From NCBI GenBank assembly GCA_963841445.1, contig CAWJCP010000002.1, positions 496,001 through 560,000 of the forward strand: 64,000 bases of DNA, read 5' to 3'. This document shows positions 8,751-19,808 of the stretch, in pieces. Source of the DNA: Mayfieldus sp963841445. GTDB taxonomy: Bacteria > Actinomycetota > Thermoleophilia > Solirubrobacterales > 70-9. The notes under the pieces were generated by a model. It had not been told where the DNA came from. It worked only from the letters and a program-made list of their open reading frames with translations, and made no database searches. How positions within the stretch are numbered: position 1 is the first letter of the stretch; each line of letters opens with the position of its first letter. The translations under genes were made by a program, and so were the position numbers.

Positions 8751-10201
8751 ATAGTTACGGCCGCCGTTTACCGGGGCTTAGCGTCACTGCTTCGCGGCGA
8801 ACCGCTAACAGGTCAGCGTAACCTTCCGGCACCGGGCAGGCGTCAGCCCCTATACGTCGTCTTGCGACTTAGCAGAGGCCTGTGTTTTTGGTAAACAGTC
8901 GCTTGGACCAATTCACTGCGGCCCCCTCGGGCTCCCTCCGTATGGAGTTCACCCTACCGGGGCGCCCCTTATCCCGAAGTTACGGGGCGATTTTGCCGAG
9001 TTCCTTAACGAGGGTTATCTCGCTCACCTCAGTATGTTCTACATGTCCACCTGTGTCGGTTATCGGTACGGGCACGCGTATCCTGCCTAGAGGTTTTTCT
9101 CGGAGGCATGGGATCAGGGACTGGCCGGCGGTCAAGCCAGCTGGCATCGCACCTCGCGTCAAAGCGCCGTCGCGGATTTGCCTACGACGACTGGCTACGT
9201 GCTTGCCCCAGGACAACCATCGCCTGGGTTCCCTTACCCTTCCTCGTCACCCCATCGGTCATAACGGAACGACGTGGTACAGGAATATCAACCTGTTGGC
9301 CATCGGCTACGCCTTTCGGCCTCGCCTTAGGTCCCGACTAACCCTGAGCAGACGAACTTTACTCAGGAAACCTTGGACAAACGGTGGAGGGGATTCTCAC
9401 CCCTCTTTCGTTACTCATGCCGGCATTCTCACTTCCTGCGCATCCACGAGGGCTTCCGCACCCGCTTCACGCACACAGGAACGCTCTCCTACCGCGCGTG
9501 GAGCCCGCAGGCCCACGCACCCATAGCTTCGGAGGCTAGCTTGAGCCCCGTTGAATTATCCGCGCCCGAACACTTGACCAGTGAGCTGTTACGCACTCTT
9601 TCAAGGGTGGCTGCTTCTAAGCCAACCTCTTGGTTGTCTCGGCATTCGGACATCGTTTCCCACTTAGCTAGCACTTAGGGTCCTTAGCTGATGGTCTGGG
9701 TTGTTCCCCTTTCGGGTACGAAGTTTATCCCCCGCACCCTGACTCCCGAGTTAACAGTAACGGTCTTCGGAGTTTGCCTGAAGTCGGTAACCTGGTAGGG
9801 CCCCTAGTCCAAGCAGTGCTCTACGGCCGAAACTCAATAGCTCGAGGCTATACCTAAATATATTTCGGAGAGAACCAGATATCTCTGGGCTTGATTAGCC
9901 TTTCACTCCGATCCACAGGTCATCCGCCCAGTTTTCAACCTAGGTCGGTTCGGCCCTCCACGAGGTCTTACCCCCGCTTCAGCCTGCCCATGGATAGCTC
10001 GCCCAGTTTCGGGTCTACCGCCGATGACTGAATCGCCCTGTTCAGACTCGCTTTCGCTGCGGCTCCGCTCATCGCTTAACCTTGCCATCGACGAGTAACT
10101 CGCCGGCTCGTTATGCAAAAAGCACGCCGTCACACCCGAAGGTGCTCCGACCACTTGTAGGCACATGGTTTCAGGTACTATTTCACTCCCCTTCAGGGGT
10201 G

Positions 10202-10243
<42 letters not shown>

Positions 10244-10813
10244 CAGGGAGTACTTAGCCTTGGAGGGTGGTCCCCCCGGATTCAGACCGCGTTTCACGGC
10301 AGCGGTCCTACTCAGGAACACGATCGGCAGGTCAGTGAGCTTTCGCCTACGGGGCGGTTGCCCTCTTTGGCGCGAGGTTCCACTCGCTTCGGCTAGCACC
10401 TGACTTGATAACTGCCGCCGAGCCGGGTACGGCTCGGACACGTGTCCTACAACCCCCGACAGGCAACGCGTACCCGCTTGCACCTGTCCGGTTTAGGCTG
10501 ATCCCCTTTCGCTCGCCACTACTCAGGGAGTCTCGGTTGATTTCCTTTCGTCTGGGTACTGAGATGTGTCAGTTCCCCAGCTTGGCTTCCAGCGCCTATG
10601 TATTCAGCGCAGGATGACGCCGCATTACCGGCGCCGGGTTTCCCTATTCGGAGATCCGCGGGTCAGAGGCTGTTCAGCGCCTCACCGCGGCTTATCGCAG
10701 CCGTCCACGTCCTTCTTCGTCTCCTGGTGCCAAGGCATCCACCATGTGCCCTTGACATCTTGACGGTGAGACGGCCTGCGCGCCGAAACGCTCAGGCCGC
10801 TATTACCCATTTT

Positions 10814-10833
10814 GGCTCTGTGCAGTTTTCAAG
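10814..10833 (-). repeat. 5' arm of the 23S processing stem
   Basis: GGCTCTGTGCAGTTTTCAAG on the plus strand; complementary partner of 6703-6722 on the far side of the 23S gene. It also contains the boxA-like CTTGAAAACT when read on the minus strand. Confidence 0.8.
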
Positions 10834-10878
10834 GTCCGCCGAGGCGACCGACGAAGGACTTTCGCCGTGCGGTCTCTC

Positions 10879-10893
10879 AAAACTGAGCAGCGT
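10879..10893 (-). repeat. 3' arm of the 16S processing stem
   Basis: AAAACTGAGCAGCGT is the exact inverted complement of 12655-12669 (ACGCTGCTCAGTTTT). The perfect 15-bp pairing encloses the 16S gene, as expected for an RNase III processing stem. Confidence 0.8.
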
Positions 10894-10948
10894 CGCGGCC
10901 GCAAAAACACGGCCGGTGAGCCCGGTCGACATCGGGATTGCTCCCTAG

Positions 10949-12492
<1,544 letters not shown>

Positions 12493-12576
12493 AAAGAGTG
12501 AAACAAAAACGAAGAGCTGTCATGCCTGGCGACCATCGCGTACACATCCTCGACGGTCGGCATGACGGGTTGATGG

Positions 12577-12609
12577 CCCGTTTCGCCCACGCAAATGCGG
12601 CGAAACGGG
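12577..12609 (-). other. rrn leader hairpin
   Basis: CCCGTTTCGCC (12577-12587) pairs perfectly with GGCGAAACGGG (12599-12609) around an 11-base loop. A second inverted repeat, GTCATGCC (12519-12526) with GGCATGAC (12559-12566), lies closer to 16S. Both belong to the 283-bp leader between tyrS and 16S. Confidence 0.55.
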
Positions 12610-12654
12610 TCGGGCTCAACACCCCGCGCAGGCGCTGGCGCCCGGCGGGGATGC

Positions 12655-12669
12655 ACGCTGCTCAGTTTT
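12655..12669 (-). repeat. 5' arm of the 16S processing stem
   Basis: ACGCTGCTCAGTTTT pairs perfectly with 10879-10893. On the minus strand the adjoining GGTCTTTGAAAACTGAG resembles rrn boxA antitermination sites. Confidence 0.8.
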
Positions 12670-12763
12670 CAAAGACCGCGGTGCGCTCGGCTCGACGGGA
12701 CTCGCCGAGGCGGCGCCCAAGACGGAGAGAAGCGATCCCGATCCGTCTCAAGTGCGACCGCGC

Positions 12764-12769
12764 AGTATA
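12764..12769 (-). promoter_or_regulatory. candidate -10 box of the rrn promoter
   Basis: The minus strand reads TATACT about 270 bases before 16S and 7 bases past the tyrS stop. No convincing -35 lies 17 bases upstream, where the tyrS 3' end reads TTCGCG, so this is a weak call. Read-through from tyrS is also possible. Confidence 0.3.
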
Positions 12770-12775
12770 GCGCCG

Positions 12776-13943
12776 TCAAGGCTGAACGCGAAGGCGCTTG
12801 TGGCGCCGCTTGCCAACCTGCACGACGGAGCCGTCGAGGCTCGCGGCCGGCAGGTCGAGGCCGACCGGGTCGACCACTTCGCCGTCGAGGCGCACGCCGC
12901 CCTGCTCGATCAGCCGGCGCGCCTCGCTGCGGCTGAGCCCGAACTGCTCGGCGAGCAGCGCCGGCAGATGAACCGGGCCGTTGGCCGAGATCGTCACCTC
13001 CTCGATCTGCTCGGGCGGCTGGCGGTCGCGGTGCAGCCGGTCGAAGTGCTGCTCGGCCGCCCGCGCGGCGTCGGCGTCGTGATAGCGCTCGACGATCCGC
13101 CGCCCCAGCTCGCGCTTGGCCCGCACCGCCTCGGTGCCCGGCATCTCGGCACCGATCAGCAGGCGGTAATAGTCGCGCATCAGCTCGTCGGGAATGCGCA
13201 TCGTCTTGCCGAACATCTCCTCCGGAGGGTCGGTGATCCCGACATAGTTGTCGAACGACTTGCTCATCTTCCGTGCGCCGTCGGTTCCGACCAACAGCGG
13301 CATCGTGATGATCGATTGGCGCGGCTTGCCGTACGCCTCCTGCACGTCGCGCCCGAACAGCAGGTTGAACTTCTGATCGGTGCCGCCGAGCTCAACATCA
13401 GCGTCGACTGCCACCGAGTCATAACCCTGAAGCAGCGGGTAGAGCAGCTCCAATGCCGAGATCGGCTCGTCTGCAGCCATCCGCTTTCGAAAATCGTCGC
13501 GCTCGAGCAGCCGAGCCACGGTGGTCCGGGACAGGAGGCCGAACAGCTCCTCGGGCTCCATGCTCAGCCATTCGCTGTTGAATCGCACCTCGGTGCGACC
13601 GCGATCGAGAACCTTGAACGCCTGCTCCTCATATGTGCGCGCGTTTGCGGCGATCTGCTCGTCATCGAGTGCCGGGCGCTGGGAGACGCGCCCGCTCGGG
13701 TCGCCGATTCGGGCGGTGAAGTCGCCGATGATCAGCACGACGACGTGGCCCGCATCTTGAAACTCGCGCAGCTTGGTGAGCACCACCGTGTGCCCCAGGT
13801 GGATGTCGGCGCATGGTCGGGTCGATGCCGAGCTTGACCCGCAGAGGGCGGCCTTCCTGGAGCTGTTTGGCGAGCGCCCCAGCGGGCAAGACGTCGACCG
13901 CATTGGCCGCCAGACGCTCCGCCTCCTCTCTCGGGTCCGCCAT
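12776..13943 (-). CDS. tyrS: tyrosyl-tRNA synthetase, interrupted by a +1 frameshift
   Basis: This class I synthetase charges tRNA-Tyr. The N-terminus (MADPREEAERLAANAVDVLPAG..LKLGIDPT type, from 13943) is in one frame. From the HIGH motif (DIHLGHT) on, the protein continues in another frame: FQDAGHVVVLIIGDFTARIGDPSGR, KMSKS (in GARKMSKSFDNY) and a C-terminal S4 domain (LSRSEARRLIEQGGVRLDG). The break is at 13808-13814, where 7 bases (minus strand ATGCGCC) stand between the Thr codon of DPT and the Asp codon of DIHLGH; the family has two residues (6 bases) there. The rest is intact with normal codon bias. A single-base assembly error, or a second functional copy elsewhere, is more likely than loss of an essential enzyme. 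It lies directly upstream of the rrn operon. Confidence 0.88.
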
Positions 13944-14076
13944 GGGGCCAATGCTAGACTGCCCGACCGGCTTGGCGGCTTCGTAATCGCGCTGCGCGGG
14001 TGCGGCGGCGTCGCGATATCGGTGGAGCGACTTTCCTGACGACGTCCCAGGCTCCTGATCAGGCGTCAGCTAGCTG

Positions 14077-16569
14077 ATGGAACGAGGCACAGAGTCGCGA
14101 TCCGAGCGCCGCAAAGGCGACGATGGCAGCGGGGAACCGACGCCCCCGGCTGACCCGGCCAGCGACCCGAGGTCCCCGGACAGCACGGTCACGGCCGAAG
14201 CCGACAGCACGGTCACGGCCGAACAGCCGCGCGATTCGCGCATGGCCCGGGTCGAGCGCGAGTTCCCAGCCAGTCCGCGAAGCAACGGAGACGAGGTAGG
14301 CGACGGCGATCAGGGGGGCAACGGAAAGCCGCCCGCGAATCTCGAGCCGCCGCCGGCGCCACCCCAGCTCCCACCCCGCAGAGGCCGCCCGCAGCTGAAG
14401 AAGCTGCGCATGCTCTTCGTCGTCGCCGGCCTCGCCGTCCTCGCTCTGGTCTCGACCGTGTTCGGGATGATGGCGGCGGTTTCCACCGACTTGCCTGCGA
14501 TCTACGACTTCGCCCAGTTCCGCGCCGCCCGCAACACGGTCGTCTTCGATGACACCGGCGCCCCGATCGGGACCCTGAGCAGCAATCAGAACAAGATCCT
14601 GCTCGAGTCGGGGGAGATCTCACAGTACGTGAAGAACGCGACCGTCGCGATCGAGGACAGTCGCTTCTACCAGCACAGCGGGGTCGACTACAGGGGCATC
14701 GCCCGCGCATTGGTCCAGGACGTCCTCTCGCGCAGCGCCCAACAGGGTGGCTCGACGATCACCCAGCAATTCGTGAAGAACGCTCTGGAAGCGCAGAGCA
14801 GCCGAACGGTGTTCGAGAAGTTCCGCGAAGCGGCGCTCGCCTACCGCCTTGAGCAGCACTGGAGCAAGGACAAGATCCTCACCGAGTACCTGAACACGAT
14901 CTACTTCGGCGAAGGGGCATACGGCATCGAGGCCGCCGCGCGCACGTACTTCGGTTGGAACCACCCCGGCTGCGGCACCCGCTCGGAGCCCTGCGCCTTG
15001 GTGCTGCTGCCCCAGGAGGCGGCGATGCTCGCCGGGATCATCGCCTCGCCTTCCGCCTACGACCCGAAGCTGCACCCCCTGGCCGCCAAGCAGCGTCGCG
15101 ACCAGGTGCTGCAGAAGATGGCCGACCAGGGATACATAACCGACGAGCAGCTGAGGCAATCGCTGCCGGTCGCCGTCCCCTCCGCCTCCAACATAGAGCC
15201 GCCGCAGCTGGACTCCAAGGCCCCGTACTTCACCAGCTGGCTACGCCAGCAGTTACTCGACAAGTACGGACCGGGGAGGGCATTCTTCGGCGGGCTGAAG
15301 GTGAAAAGCACGCTCGACCTCTCGCTGCAAAAGGCTGCCGAAGCCACTGTCTACAACCGCACCGCCGGACTCGGAATCACCTCCTCGGTGGTCGTGCTCG
15401 ACAACGAGACTGGGGCGGTGAAGGCGATGGTCGGCGGCGCCGGCTACGAGAATCAGCCCTTCAACATCGCCGCCTACGGCGCCCGCCAGCCGGGCTCCTC
15501 GTTCAAGCCGTTCACGCTGGTCTCCGCGTTGAAGCTCGGGCACTCGCCCTACGAGGTCTATCCGTCAGCGCCGAAGGAATTCCATTTCGGTCGCCACAAC
15601 AGGCAGGTATTCAAGGTGAAGAACTACGACGACAGCTATCTGGGTTCGTGCGACCTCGTGTGTGCGACTGAGTACTCGGACAACTCCATCTACGCTGAGC
15701 TCGGCGTCAATCTCAAGAATCGACCGAAGAAGAGCACCCGTTACATCGCCCAGACCGCCCATCAAATGGGCATCACCTCACCGCTATCGCTGAACCCCGC
15801 CATGATTCTGGGCGGGCTCAAGGAGGGAGTCAACACGCTGGAGATGGCGCACGCCTACGAGACTCTCGCCGAAGGTGGCCGGCGGGTGAGCGGCACCCTG
15901 GCGCCGGACCCCGGCCGCGACCCGATCGCCTTCACCCGGATCACCGACCAGGACGGGCACACGCTCGACGAGAACGACTCGGTCAAGACGCGGGTGATGC
16001 CGCAATCCGTGGCCGACACCGCGAAGAGCATGCTCGCCAACGTGATCAGCGGCGGCACCGGGAAAAACGCGGCCGGGGTCTCCGATTTCGAGTGGGGCAA
16101 GACCGGGACGACTGACAACAACGGTGACGCCTGGTTCTGCGGCGCCACCAAGGACACGACGACCTGCGTCTGGGTCGGCCACGCGGACTCGGTGATCCCG
16201 ATGGAGACCGAGTACGGCGGCGCTCCGGTCGACGGGGGCACGATTCCGGCCCTGATCTGGCACGACGTGATGAGCGACTGGGAGAACATCCGGGCCGAGC
16301 ACGCCGCCGCCAAGGGCGACAAGGGAAAGGGCTCGAGCTCGAGTGACCTGCCCGCAACACCCTCCCCCTCCCCGGCCTACACCGCGCCCGCACCCAGCGG
16401 AGGCGGCGGTGCCCCCTCGGGAGGCGGGGGCAACGGTGGCGGCGGTGGTGGTGGAGGTGGTGGAGGCGGTGGCCCTACCGGCCAGGCCCCGCAGCAGGCG
16501 GCGCCTGGCCCGACGCCGGCGCCGAGCGGTGGGGGCGCCTCGACCGGCGGCGGCGTCTCGCCCGGCTAG
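14077..16569 (+). CDS. class A penicillin-binding protein (PBP1A-type)
   Basis: An 830-residue bifunctional peptidoglycan synthase. A disordered cytoplasmic N-terminus of ~110 residues is followed by one membrane anchor (about 110-132, LFVVAGLAVLALVSTVFGMM). The GT51 glycosyltransferase has EDSRFYQHSGVDY near residue 192 and QGGSTITQQFVKN near 222. The transpeptidase has SSFKPF (catalytic Ser, ~475), YSDNS (SxN motif, ~530) and KTGTT (~675). The tail from about 740 on is low-complexity Pro/Gly/Ser with a run of more than ten glycines. The N-terminal segment holds a 24-bp tandem duplication (DSTVTAEA, 14182-14226). It is divergent from tyrS and followed by a convergent glycosylase gene. Confidence 0.93.
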   Translation: MERGTESRSERRKGDDGSGEPTPPADPASDPRSPDSTVTAEADSTVTAEQPRDSRMARVEREFPASPRSNGDEVGDGDQGGNGKPPANLEPPPAPPQLPPRRGRPQLKKLRMLFVVAGLAVLALVSTVFGMMAAVSTDLPAIYDFAQFRAARNTVVFDDTGAPIGTLSSNQNKILLESGEISQYVKNATVAIEDSRFYQHSGVDYRGIARALVQDVLSRSAQQGGSTITQQFVKNALEAQSSRTVFEKFREAALAYRLEQHWSKDKILTEYLNTIYFGEGAYGIEAAARTYFGWNHPGCGTRSEPCALVLLPQEAAMLAGIIASPSAYDPKLHPLAAKQRRDQVLQKMADQGYITDEQLRQSLPVAVPSASNIEPPQLDSKAPYFTSWLRQQLLDKYGPGRAFFGGLKVKSTLDLSLQKAAEATVYNRTAGLGITSSVVVLDNETGAVKAMVGGAGYENQPFNIAAYGARQPGSSFKPFTLVSALKLGHSPYEVYPSAPKEFHFGRHNRQVFKVKNYDDSYLGSCDLVCATEYSDNSIYAELGVNLKNRPKKSTRYIAQTAHQMGITSPLSLNPAMILGGLKEGVNTLEMAHAYETLAEGGRRVSGTLAPDPGRDPIAFTRITDQDGHTLDENDSVKTRVMPQSVADTAKSMLANVISGGTGKNAAGVSDFEWGKTGTTDNNGDAWFCGATKDTTTCVWVGHADSVIPMETEYGGAPVDGGTIPALIWHDVMSDWENIRAEHAAAKGDKGKGSSSSDLPATPSPSPAYTAPAPSGGGGAPSGGGGNGGGGGGGGGGGGGPTGQAPQQAAPGPTPAPSGGGASTGGGVSPG

Positions 16570-16611
16570 CGCCTCGGCTGCCTCGCTCGATCGGGCCGTT
16601 TCGTGCAGCGC

Positions 16612-17202
16612 TCAGGCCGCCCGCGACAGCGGCCAAGGTCGGGAGACGAAGCGGCTGCCGGCGGCGCAGAATCGCCACGGGTTATCGACCGCCTTGCTGA
16701 TCCCGATCCGGGCGCCGGCGACCACCTCCACCCCGCTCCATTCCGGCTCCGGCGCCAGCACCGCAAAGGGCGGGGCGCTGAGGCTGGCGCCGTTGTCGGC
16801 GAGACCGACGCCGAGCGCCTCGGTGAGCTTCCCGGGCCCTGAGCAAAGGTCCTCGATCGGCTCGCGCCCGCGCCGTCGGCGCATCTCCTCGATCCCCACG
16901 GTCGGCTCGATCGCCCGGATCAGGACCGCCGCCGCCTCGCCTTCCGGCTCCGCGACCGCGTTGAGGAGGCTGTGGATCCCGTAGGAGAGATATACGTAGG
17001 CGCGTCCGGGAGGACCGAAGAGAACCTCGGTGCGCGGGGTGCGGCCGACAAAGGCATGACAGGCGGGATCGTCGCGCTCATAGCTCTCAACCTCGACGAT
17101 CACTCCCCCGCAGCCGGCATAGAGCAGAGTGCACCCGATCAGCTCCCTGGCGACGTCGTGCACGGAGCGCCCGAAGAACGCGGCTCTGAGCGGGTCGCCC
17201 AC
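16612..17202 (-). CDS. 3-methyladenine DNA glycosylase (AAG family)
   Basis: This 196-residue base-excision repair enzyme removes alkylated purines such as 3-methyladenine. Family marks are VARELIGCTLLY, VIVEVESYERDDPACHAFVGRTPRTEVLFGPPGRAYVYLSYGIH (the catalytic Glu lies in VEVESY) and CSGPGKLTEALGV. The length is normal. The GTG start at 17202 lies 9 bases after the argH stop, so it is probably the last gene of the ilvE-cimA-DegT-argH run. Nothing in the sequence ties it functionally to amino acid synthesis. Confidence 0.9.
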   Translation of the reverse strand: MGDPLRAAFFGRSVHDVARELIGCTLLYAGCGGVIVEVESYERDDPACHAFVGRTPRTEVLFGPPGRAYVYLSYGIHSLLNAVAEPEGEAAAVLIRAIEPTVGIEEMRRRRGREPIEDLCSGPGKLTEALGVGLADNGASLSAPPFAVLAPEPEWSGVEVVAGARIGISKAVDNPWRFCAAGSRFVSRPWPLSRAA

Positions 17203-17211
17203 GCGAGAAGC

Positions 17212-18603
17212 TTAGGTGCGCTTCTGGCTGAGGATCGCCTCGACCGCCCCTAGGGACTTGCGGGCAGTCGAGATCTGGTCCCCCAGCGCGCCCGATCCGG
17301 TGCCGCCCTCGACCCCCTTCGACTCCAGCCAGCTGCTCTCCTTGAGCACCTCGTAGTACTCGTCGTCGAGATGCTCGGAGAAGCGCCGGAGCGTCTCGGA
17401 GTCGAGCTGCGAGAGGGACTTCTGCTGCTCCAGCGCCTCGCGGACAAGCTCACCGACGATCCCGTGCGCCTCACGAAACGGCACCCCTCGACGCACCAAC
17501 AGGTCTGCCACCTCTGTCGCGGCCAGCATCTCGTCCGCAGAAGCCTCGTGCAGCCGCTCGCGATCGAAACGGATCCCGCCCAGCATTCCCTCGGCGACCT
17601 CGAGGCAGAGCTCGATGGTGTCGATCGCGTCGAAAAGCGGCTCCTTGTCCTCCTGAAGGTCCTTGCCGTAGGTGAGCGGGAGGCCGTGCAGCGTCCCCGC
17701 GAGCGTCCCGAAGTCGGCGACCACCCGCGGAGACTTGGCGCGCAGCAGCTCCGCCGAGTCGGGGTTCTTCTTCTGGGGCATGATGCTGGAGCCCGAGGAG
17801 AACGACTCGTCGAGCTCGCAGAACCCGAACTCGCTGCTTGACCAGAGCACGAGCTCGGCGCCAAGTCGGGAGAGGTGCACCGCGCAGGTTGCCGCCGCGG
17901 CCAGGTAGTCGAGCACGAAGTCGCGATTGGAGACGGCGTCGATCGAGTTGGGGGCGACCCGCTCGAAGCCGAGCTCGTCGGCGACGGCGCGGCGATCGAG
18001 CTTCCAGTTGACGCCGGCCAGCGCCCCGGCGCCGAGCGGCATCACCCCGGCGCTCGCCAGGGCCGTTTCGAAGCGGCCCGCGTCGCGCTCGAACATCCAG
18101 AAGTAGGCGAGCAGGTGATGCCCGACGTAGACGGGCTGGGCCCGTTGCAGATGGGTGTAGCCGGGCATCGGCCAGTCCCGGTGGCTCTCGGCGAGGTCGA
18201 GCAGGCGCAGCATCAGCTCGCGCAGCAGCTCGATCGCGCGCAGCGAATGCGACTGCACCACCATCGCCACGTCGGTGGCAACCTGATCGTTGCGGGAGCG
18301 GCCGGTGTGAAGCTTGCCGGCGAGGTCGCCGACGATCTCCCCGAGGCGCCGCTCGATCGCCATGTGGATGTCCTCGTCGGAATCCCGGAAGCGGAAGTCC
18401 CCCCGCTCGAGCTCGCCGCTTAGCGCTTCCAGCCCGCGATCCAGCTCGGCGCTCTCGTCCTCGCTCAGCACCCCGACGTCATGCAGCGCGCGGACGTGGG
18501 CGCGCGACTGGTCGACGTCGTACGGGGCGAGACGCCAGTCGAACTCGATCGAGCGGTTGAGGCGCCAGAAGCGCGGGTCGGGATCCTTGCGAAAGCGGGC
18601 CAT
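17212..18603 (-). CDS. argH: argininosuccinate lyase
   Basis: A 463-residue fumarase/aspartase superfamily enzyme that splits argininosuccinate into arginine and fumarate. The signature SSGSSIMPQKKNPDSAELLRAK (flexible loop with the catalytic Ser) is intact. So are HTGRSRNDQVATD and the MPGYTHLQRAQPV segment with the catalytic His. The ATG at 18603 (MARFRKDPDPRFWRLNRSIEFDWRLAPYD) is preferred over an upstream in-frame start that would add 40 non-homologous residues overlapping the previous gene. It follows the DegT aminotransferase stop by 10 bases. No other arg gene is present in the window. Confidence 0.94.
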   Translation of the reverse strand: MARFRKDPDPRFWRLNRSIEFDWRLAPYDVDQSRAHVRALHDVGVLSEDESAELDRGLEALSGELERGDFRFRDSDEDIHMAIERRLGEIVGDLAGKLHTGRSRNDQVATDVAMVVQSHSLRAIELLRELMLRLLDLAESHRDWPMPGYTHLQRAQPVYVGHHLLAYFWMFERDAGRFETALASAGVMPLGAGALAGVNWKLDRRAVADELGFERVAPNSIDAVSNRDFVLDYLAAAATCAVHLSRLGAELVLWSSSEFGFCELDESFSSGSSIMPQKKNPDSAELLRAKSPRVVADFGTLAGTLHGLPLTYGKDLQEDKEPLFDAIDTIELCLEVAEGMLGGIRFDRERLHEASADEMLAATEVADLLVRRGVPFREAHGIVGELVREALEQQKSLSQLDSETLRRFSEHLDDEYYEVLKESSWLESKGVEGGTGSGALGDQISTARKSLGAVEAILSQKRT

Positions 18604-18613
18604 GAGCAGGGGA

Positions 18614-19783
18614 TTATCCCTGTAAGGCAGAGCTGAGCGCCTCGCAGACCCGATCGACCTGCGTCTCGCGCATCGAGCTGAAGAAGGGCAGCCCGAGCGA
18701 CCGGGCCCCGGCGCGCTCGGCAACCGGGAACTGGCCCTCCCTGTAGCCGAGCTCGCGCAGGTGCGGGAAAAGGTGCAGGCATGGCAGATACGCCTTTGAG
18801 GGAATGCCCCGCTCGGCTAGCGCGCCGATCACGGCGTCGCGGTCGGCGGTTTCGGGCAGCTTCACGACGTAGACGAACCAGCTGCGCCGCTCCTCCCCAT
18901 GCTCGGAGCGCGGGACAAGGAAGCCGTCCTCGCCGCCACCGAGATCGGCGACGAGCAGAGCGAGCCTCTCCTCGTACGCGGCCGCGACGTTGACGCGCAT
19001 CTCGAGCAGCGCCTCGATGCGCTCGATCTGGCCGATCCCAAGCGCGCAGGCAAGCTCCGGCAGCCTGTAATTGAAGCCGAGCCGCTCGTGCGCGAGCACC
19101 GCCATGTCCTCGGCGCGCCCCTGGTTGCGCTCGCTTCGATAGCGGCTCGCCTCGGACGACCCGGGCGGAATCAGCATCCCGCCCTCGCCGGTTGTCATCT
19201 GCTTGTTCGGATAGAAGGCGAAGGTCGCGGCGTTGCCGCGCGTCCCGACCCGCTTGCCCTCCGAGTCGATGGCGCCGATCGCCTCGCAGGCGTCCTCGAG
19301 GATGCCGAGGCCCTTCGCCTCGGCCAGCTTCTCAAGCTCGGGCATCGCCGCCGGCCAGCCGAGGATGTGGACGGGCAGGATCCCCACCGTGCCGGGCCCG
19401 ACCGCGTCCGCCGCGGCAGCCGGGTCGAGGTTGAGGGTCAGCGGGTCGACGTCGCAAAAGATTGGACGCGCGCCCTCGTAGAGCAGGCAGTTGGCTGAGG
19501 CGACGAAGCTGAACGGGCTGGTCAGCACCTCGTCGCCGTCCCGCCAGCCGAGCCCCCGCACGCCGAGGTGCAGAGCCGCGGTGCCGCTCGAGACCCCGAC
19601 CGCATCGTCGACGCCGAGCCAGAGCGCGAACTGGCGCTCGAAGCGCTCCAGCATCGGGCCGAGCGAGAGGCGCCCGGAACGCAGGGCCTCCAGCAGCAGA
19701 GCCTCCTCGCGCCCACGCAGCTCCGGCCCTGAGAGCGGGATCGTCTCGCCACCTTGCGTGCTCACGGCCCGCAGCCTAGACAC
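18614..19783 (-). CDS. DegT/DnrJ/EryC1/StrS family PLP aminotransferase
   Basis: 389 residues. The family transfers amino groups to nucleotide-linked keto-sugars for surface polysaccharides or natural products. Visible marks are SSGTAALHLGVRGLGWRDGDEV, DACEAIGAIDSEGKRVGTRG and FYPNKQMTTGEGGM, with the PLP-binding Lys in NKQ. RSERNQGRAEDM..LGFNYRLPELACALGIGQ and the C-terminal region (GIPSKAYLPCLHLFPHLREL) are also typical. Either the GTG at 19783 or the GTG at 19765 could be the start. It sits between cimA and argH with short gaps, a surprising place for a sugar aminotransferase. The substrate cannot be told. Confidence 0.85.
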   Translation of the reverse strand: MSRLRAVSTQGGETIPLSGPELRGREEALLLEALRSGRLSLGPMLERFERQFALWLGVDDAVGVSSGTAALHLGVRGLGWRDGDEVLTSPFSFVASANCLLYEGARPIFCDVDPLTLNLDPAAAADAVGPGTVGILPVHILGWPAAMPELEKLAEAKGLGILEDACEAIGAIDSEGKRVGTRGNAATFAFYPNKQMTTGEGGMLIPPGSSEASRYRSERNQGRAEDMAVLAHERLGFNYRLPELACALGIGQIERIEALLEMRVNVAAAYEERLALLVADLGGGEDGFLVPRSEHGEERRSWFVYVVKLPETADRDAVIGALAERGIPSKAYLPCLHLFPHLRELGYREGQFPVAERAGARSLGLPFFSSMRETQVDRVCEALSSALQG

Positions 19784-19808
19784 CGGCGAGGATCATCCGC
19801 GACCGCGA

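Larger units (their letters stand above)
10766..10948 (-). other. 16S-23S internal transcribed spacer, no tRNA
   Basis: A 183-bp spacer. Neither tRNA-Ile nor tRNA-Ala, nor any TTCGA-type T-loop, is visible. It contains the 5' arm of the 23S processing stem (10814-10833), the 3' arm of the 16S stem (10879-10893), a GGCCTG...CAGGCC hairpin, and the boxA-like CCTTGAAAACT. Confidence 0.8.

Noticed and set aside
10766..10948. tRNA-Ile/Ala in the 16S-23S spacer
   Set aside because: No cloverleaf or TTCGA T-loop was found on either strand.
16380..16560. Collagen-like or adhesin domain at the PBP C-terminus
   Set aside because: It is a plain Gly/Pro/Ser low-complexity tail without Gly-X-Y periodicity.
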